Shown here in pieces: positions 23,928 through 25,790 of a stretch of DNA of 25,790 bases. The position numbers and the translations under genes were made by a program. The first letter of the stretch is position 1. Every line of letters starts with the position of its first letter. The stretch covers positions 1 to 25,790 of the forward strand of contig CAAGIS010000128.1 of NCBI GenBank assembly GCA_900769985.1, in the 5' to 3' direction. Origin of the DNA: Spirochaetia bacterium (GTDB lineage Bacteria > Spirochaetota > Spirochaetia > Treponematales > Treponemataceae). The notes under the pieces were generated by a model that was not told where the DNA came from, ran no database searches, and saw nothing but the letters and a program-made list of their open reading frames with translations.

Positions 23928-25571
23928 TTAGATAGACTGAATGATTGTGTAGACACAATCGCCGGCTTTTTCTATTTTTCGAACCATGTCAATGTATTGA
24001 AGTTCTGCTTTGACATCGCCGTTGTTTTCAATTCGTTTTCGCGATGCTTTCTTTAATTCTTTCTTAGTTGCATCGATGTGGTCTTCGAGGAATTCGCTTT
24101 GAGATTTCTGTTCGTCAGAAACACCGAGCGTAAAGAATGTACATACTTGTTCAAAGAAAATGCGCACTGATTCAAGGTAATCGGAAATTTCGCGGATTCG
24201 GATAGAATTTAATTCTGTGTTGGAAATGTATTTGTTCAGCGTGTGCATAATCGAACAGCACTCATCGCTCAGGTTTTCAAGTGAATCTGTAATGTGAATG
24301 AGTTTTGCAAATGTATTTCTGTCTGTTGCATTTGCAGTCGGAAGCCGTGAACATTTTTGAAGAAAATCCGTAATCGAATCGTTCATTTCGTCAATGTAAT
24401 TTTCAAGGAAGTTTACATTTTCGCTTTCTTCTGTCGCCTTGTCTTTGTTCAATATTGAATTGTAAATTGAGTCCATCATTTCCATTACTTTTGCCGACAT
24501 CTTTGAAATTTCTTTTTGAATCTGGAACAAGTATAAGTCGGCGCTGACATGTGAATATGGAAGAATTGCAGGAAGTTTGTAATGGGAGTCTTTTTCTTTA
24601 TCAGATTCTTTTATGACTTTTGTTGCTATCGAAGCAATCTGATTGATGAACGGCAAAAACAGAAGTGTCGCGCAGACGTTAAAAATCGTGTGGAGCATTG
24701 CAATGTGTGTCGTGATGTCTGACTCAGGCGTTCCCGGAATTATGAAGTCTACGAAGCTCAAGAACGATTTGAAGACGAGCAGTGCAATTACTGTTCCGAT
24801 TACGTTGAATGCCACGTGAACAAAGGCAGTGCGTTTTGCGTTTGTCGTTGCGTTCATTGCAGACATAACGGCATCGATTGTAGAGCCGATGTTGCTTCCG
24901 AGAACGATTGCTGCAGAAAGTTCCCATGTCAGGGAACCTGCGGCTGCCATTGTAAGAACGATTGCAGTCATTGCAGATGATGAGTGAATGAGGGCAGTAA
25001 TAAAGGCGCCGATAAAAACGCCTGTTAAAATTCCCCAAAAACCTAAGTTTGAGATTTTTAGCAAAAGCGATGATGCCGCCGCATCGAGTGAGAGCGCATT
25101 TTTTAAAAGTCCCAGTCCCATAAACAATAATGCAAAACCCATAAAACATTCTGCAAAATTGTGAACTTTTAATTTTTTAAATTTCTTGATTATATAACCG
25201 AATGCAAAAAGCGGAAGGGCAAGCGCTTCTATAGAAAAAGAAAATCCAAAAAACGAAACTATCCACGCAGTGACTGTAGTTCCGATATTTGCTCCGAAAA
25301 TTACGCCTATTGCCTGTGTTAATGTAAGGATTTCTGCATTAACAAAACTTACGACCATTACTGTCGTTGCGCCGGAAGATTGAATGATGGCAGTTACTCC
25401 AATTCCTGTGAGGACGGCTTTTATTCTGTTGCCAGTGATTTTTCCGATTAGTTTTCTAAGATTGCTACCGGCGCCTTTTTGTATACCGTCAGAGAGCATG
25501 TTCATTCCAAAGAGCAGAAGGCAAAGAGAACCGATAAAGCCAAAAATTTGACCGATAGTATTCATAACCAT
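23928..25571 (-). CDS. Na/Pi cotransporter-family protein with C-terminal PhoU-like domain
   Basis: The 547-residue protein has two inverted Na_Pi_cotrans repeats. Each has a signature: QSSGATTVMVVSF with GANIGTTVTAW in the first, HSSSAMTAIVL with GSNIGSTIDAV in the second. Eight to nine membrane segments occupy about 1-320. The last ~200 residues are helical and Leu/Glu-rich, matching the PhoU-like helical bundle usual in the bacterial YjbB/NptA branch. The likely role is sodium-linked phosphate movement across the inner membrane; uptake versus export is not resolvable here. The start could be 25571 or the ATG two codons on (25565). A perfect promoter ends at the start codon with no Shine-Dalgarno. 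It converges on the metal operon with 7 bp between stops. Confidence 0.9.
   Translation of the reverse strand: MVMNTIGQIFGFIGSLCLLLFGMNMLSDGIQKGAGSNLRKLIGKITGNRIKAVLTGIGVTAIIQSSGATTVMVVSFVNAEILTLTQAIGVIFGANIGTTVTAWIVSFFGFSFSIEALALPLFAFGYIIKKFKKLKVHNFAECFMGFALLFMGLGLLKNALSLDAAASSLLLKISNLGFWGILTGVFIGAFITALIHSSSAMTAIVLTMAAAGSLTWELSAAIVLGSNIGSTIDAVMSAMNATTNAKRTAFVHVAFNVIGTVIALLVFKSFLSFVDFIIPGTPESDITTHIAMLHTIFNVCATLLFLPFINQIASIATKVIKESDKEKDSHYKLPAILPYSHVSADLYLFQIQKEISKMSAKVMEMMDSIYNSILNKDKATEESENVNFLENYIDEMNDSITDFLQKCSRLPTANATDRNTFAKLIHITDSLENLSDECCSIMHTLNKYISNTELNSIRIREISDYLESVRIFFEQVCTFFTLGVSDEQKSQSEFLEDHIDATKKELKKASRKRIENNGDVKAELQYIDMVRKIEKAGDCVYTIIQSI
23943..23971 (+). terminator. Possible terminator for the metal ABC operon, inside the 3' end of the convergent gene
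   Basis: GATTGTG (23943-23949), a TAGA loop and CACAATC (23954-23960) form a perfect 7-bp hairpin, followed by GCCGGC and then TTTTTC. The six bases between stem and T-run are longer than ideal, so it is only a candidate. It lies in codons of the opposite-strand transporter, 23 bp after the binding-protein stop. Confidence 0.35.
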
Positions 25572-25577
25572 AGGGGT

Positions 25578-25606
25578 ATTATACCGAATACGCTCGTAAA
25601 TTTCAA
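25578..25606 (-). promoter_or_regulatory. Promoter for the Na/Pi cotransporter, at the edge of the 85-bp repeat array
   Basis: On the minus strand TTGAAA (25606-25601), exactly 17 bp, and a perfect TATAAT (25583-25578). The expected start point is about 25571, the first base of the ATG, so the mRNA would be leaderless. The -35 hexamer falls at the degenerate left edge of the repeat array, where this copy differs from the others (TTTCAA rather than TTCCAA on the plus strand). Confidence 0.65.
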
Positions 25607-25790
25607 TTTGCTGACAAACATTATACTAACTCGCGCCACGAGAATTGCAGGAGCAATTCTCTGTGTCTTGTGGTAGCGAGTAAAATTCCAATTTGCTGAC
25701 AAACATTATACTAACTCGCGCCACGAGAATTGCAGGAGCAATTCTCTGTGTCTTGTGGTAGCGAGTAAAATTCCAATTTGCTGACAAACA
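25604..25790. repeat. Tandem array of an 85-bp unit with nested inverted repeats
   Basis: CAATTTGCTGACAAACA begins at 25604, 25689 and 25774, so the period is exactly 85 bp. The two full units are identical as far as I can read, and a third continues past the window. Within each unit, ACTCGC (25629-25634) pairs with GCGAGT (25676-25681). Inside it GAGAATTGC (25640-25648) pairs with GCAATTCTC (25653-25661) across an AGGA loop, and CCAC (25636-25639) can pair with GTGG (25670-25673). The unit carries no open frame of note. Identity of the copies implies recent duplication or active homogenisation. I do not recognise the element. Confidence 0.9.

Noticed and set aside
25479..25676. Plus-strand 65-codon frame across the transporter start and repeat
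   Set aside because: It is antisense to the transporter N-terminus and runs into the repeat unit, with no sensible protein features.
25604..25790. Integron attC sites or CRISPR repeats
   Set aside because: The units are identical over the full 85 bp, with no variable spacers or cassettes between them, and the ends lack the RYYYAAC/GTTRRRY cores of attC sites. No integrase or Cas gene is in the window.

Overview
The window looks like a spirochaete chromosome, most likely a Treponema-type host-associated species. The evidence is AT-rich sequence, a two-gene XPB-type helicase module like the XPB homologue known from Treponema, a very large periplasmic-sensing hybrid histidine kinase, a class III adenylate cyclase, and lipoproteins with loose spirochaetal lipoboxes. 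This is inference from gene content and style. No rRNA or other species marker is present, and I found no tRNA, CRISPR array or known riboswitch.

Layout. (1) 1-2360 is a degraded accessory patch: the 3' tail of a probable IS3-family transposase, a 5'-truncated L,D-transpeptidase-like (Tlde1/DUF2778-type) effector domain, an FGE/SUMF1-fold lipoprotein directly behind it, and a heavily deleted MATE efflux pseudogene on the minus strand. (2) 2364-6375: XPB/Rad25-type helicase overlapping a helicase-associated (XPB_Ssl2/Helicase_C_3) partner. (3) 6418-9633: two overlapping M14 aspartoacylase/succinylglutamate-desuccinylase-like genes, the second without key zinc residues, then a membrane adenylate cyclase. 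(4) 9692-13977: a 1239-residue hybrid histidine kinase and a small outer-membrane-barrel-like protein. (5) 13974-17092: an RNA-processing-type beta-CASP metallo-beta-lactamase protein (minus) and a cardiolipin synthase (plus) that share a divergent promoter region. (6) 17095-21042 on the minus strand: long-chain acyl-CoA synthetase, solitary D12-class adenine methyltransferase and TIGR02757 protein, spaced about 9 bp apart. (7) 21260-23920: a zinc/manganese-type ABC importer operon whose ATPase carries an N-terminal DUF1893-like domain. (8) 23928-25571: a Na/Pi cotransporter-family protein (minus). (9) 25604 to the window end: a tandem array of a perfectly repeated 85-bp unit containing nested inverted repeats.

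How it works together. Most of the window is housekeeping: DNA repair, envelope lipid synthesis, metal and phosphate transport, and signalling. The most unusual signals are the 85-bp array, the DUF1893-ABC ATPase fusion, the tandem M14 pair with one probable pseudoenzyme, the truncated effector/lipoprotein pair beside an IS end, and a promoter pattern. At several transcription-unit heads a -10 box lies 6-12 nt before the start codon with no Shine-Dalgarno, suggesting leaderless or nearly leaderless mRNAs, while operon-internal genes have good Shine-Dalgarno sites. The convergent gene ends overlap or lie 2-7 bp apart.
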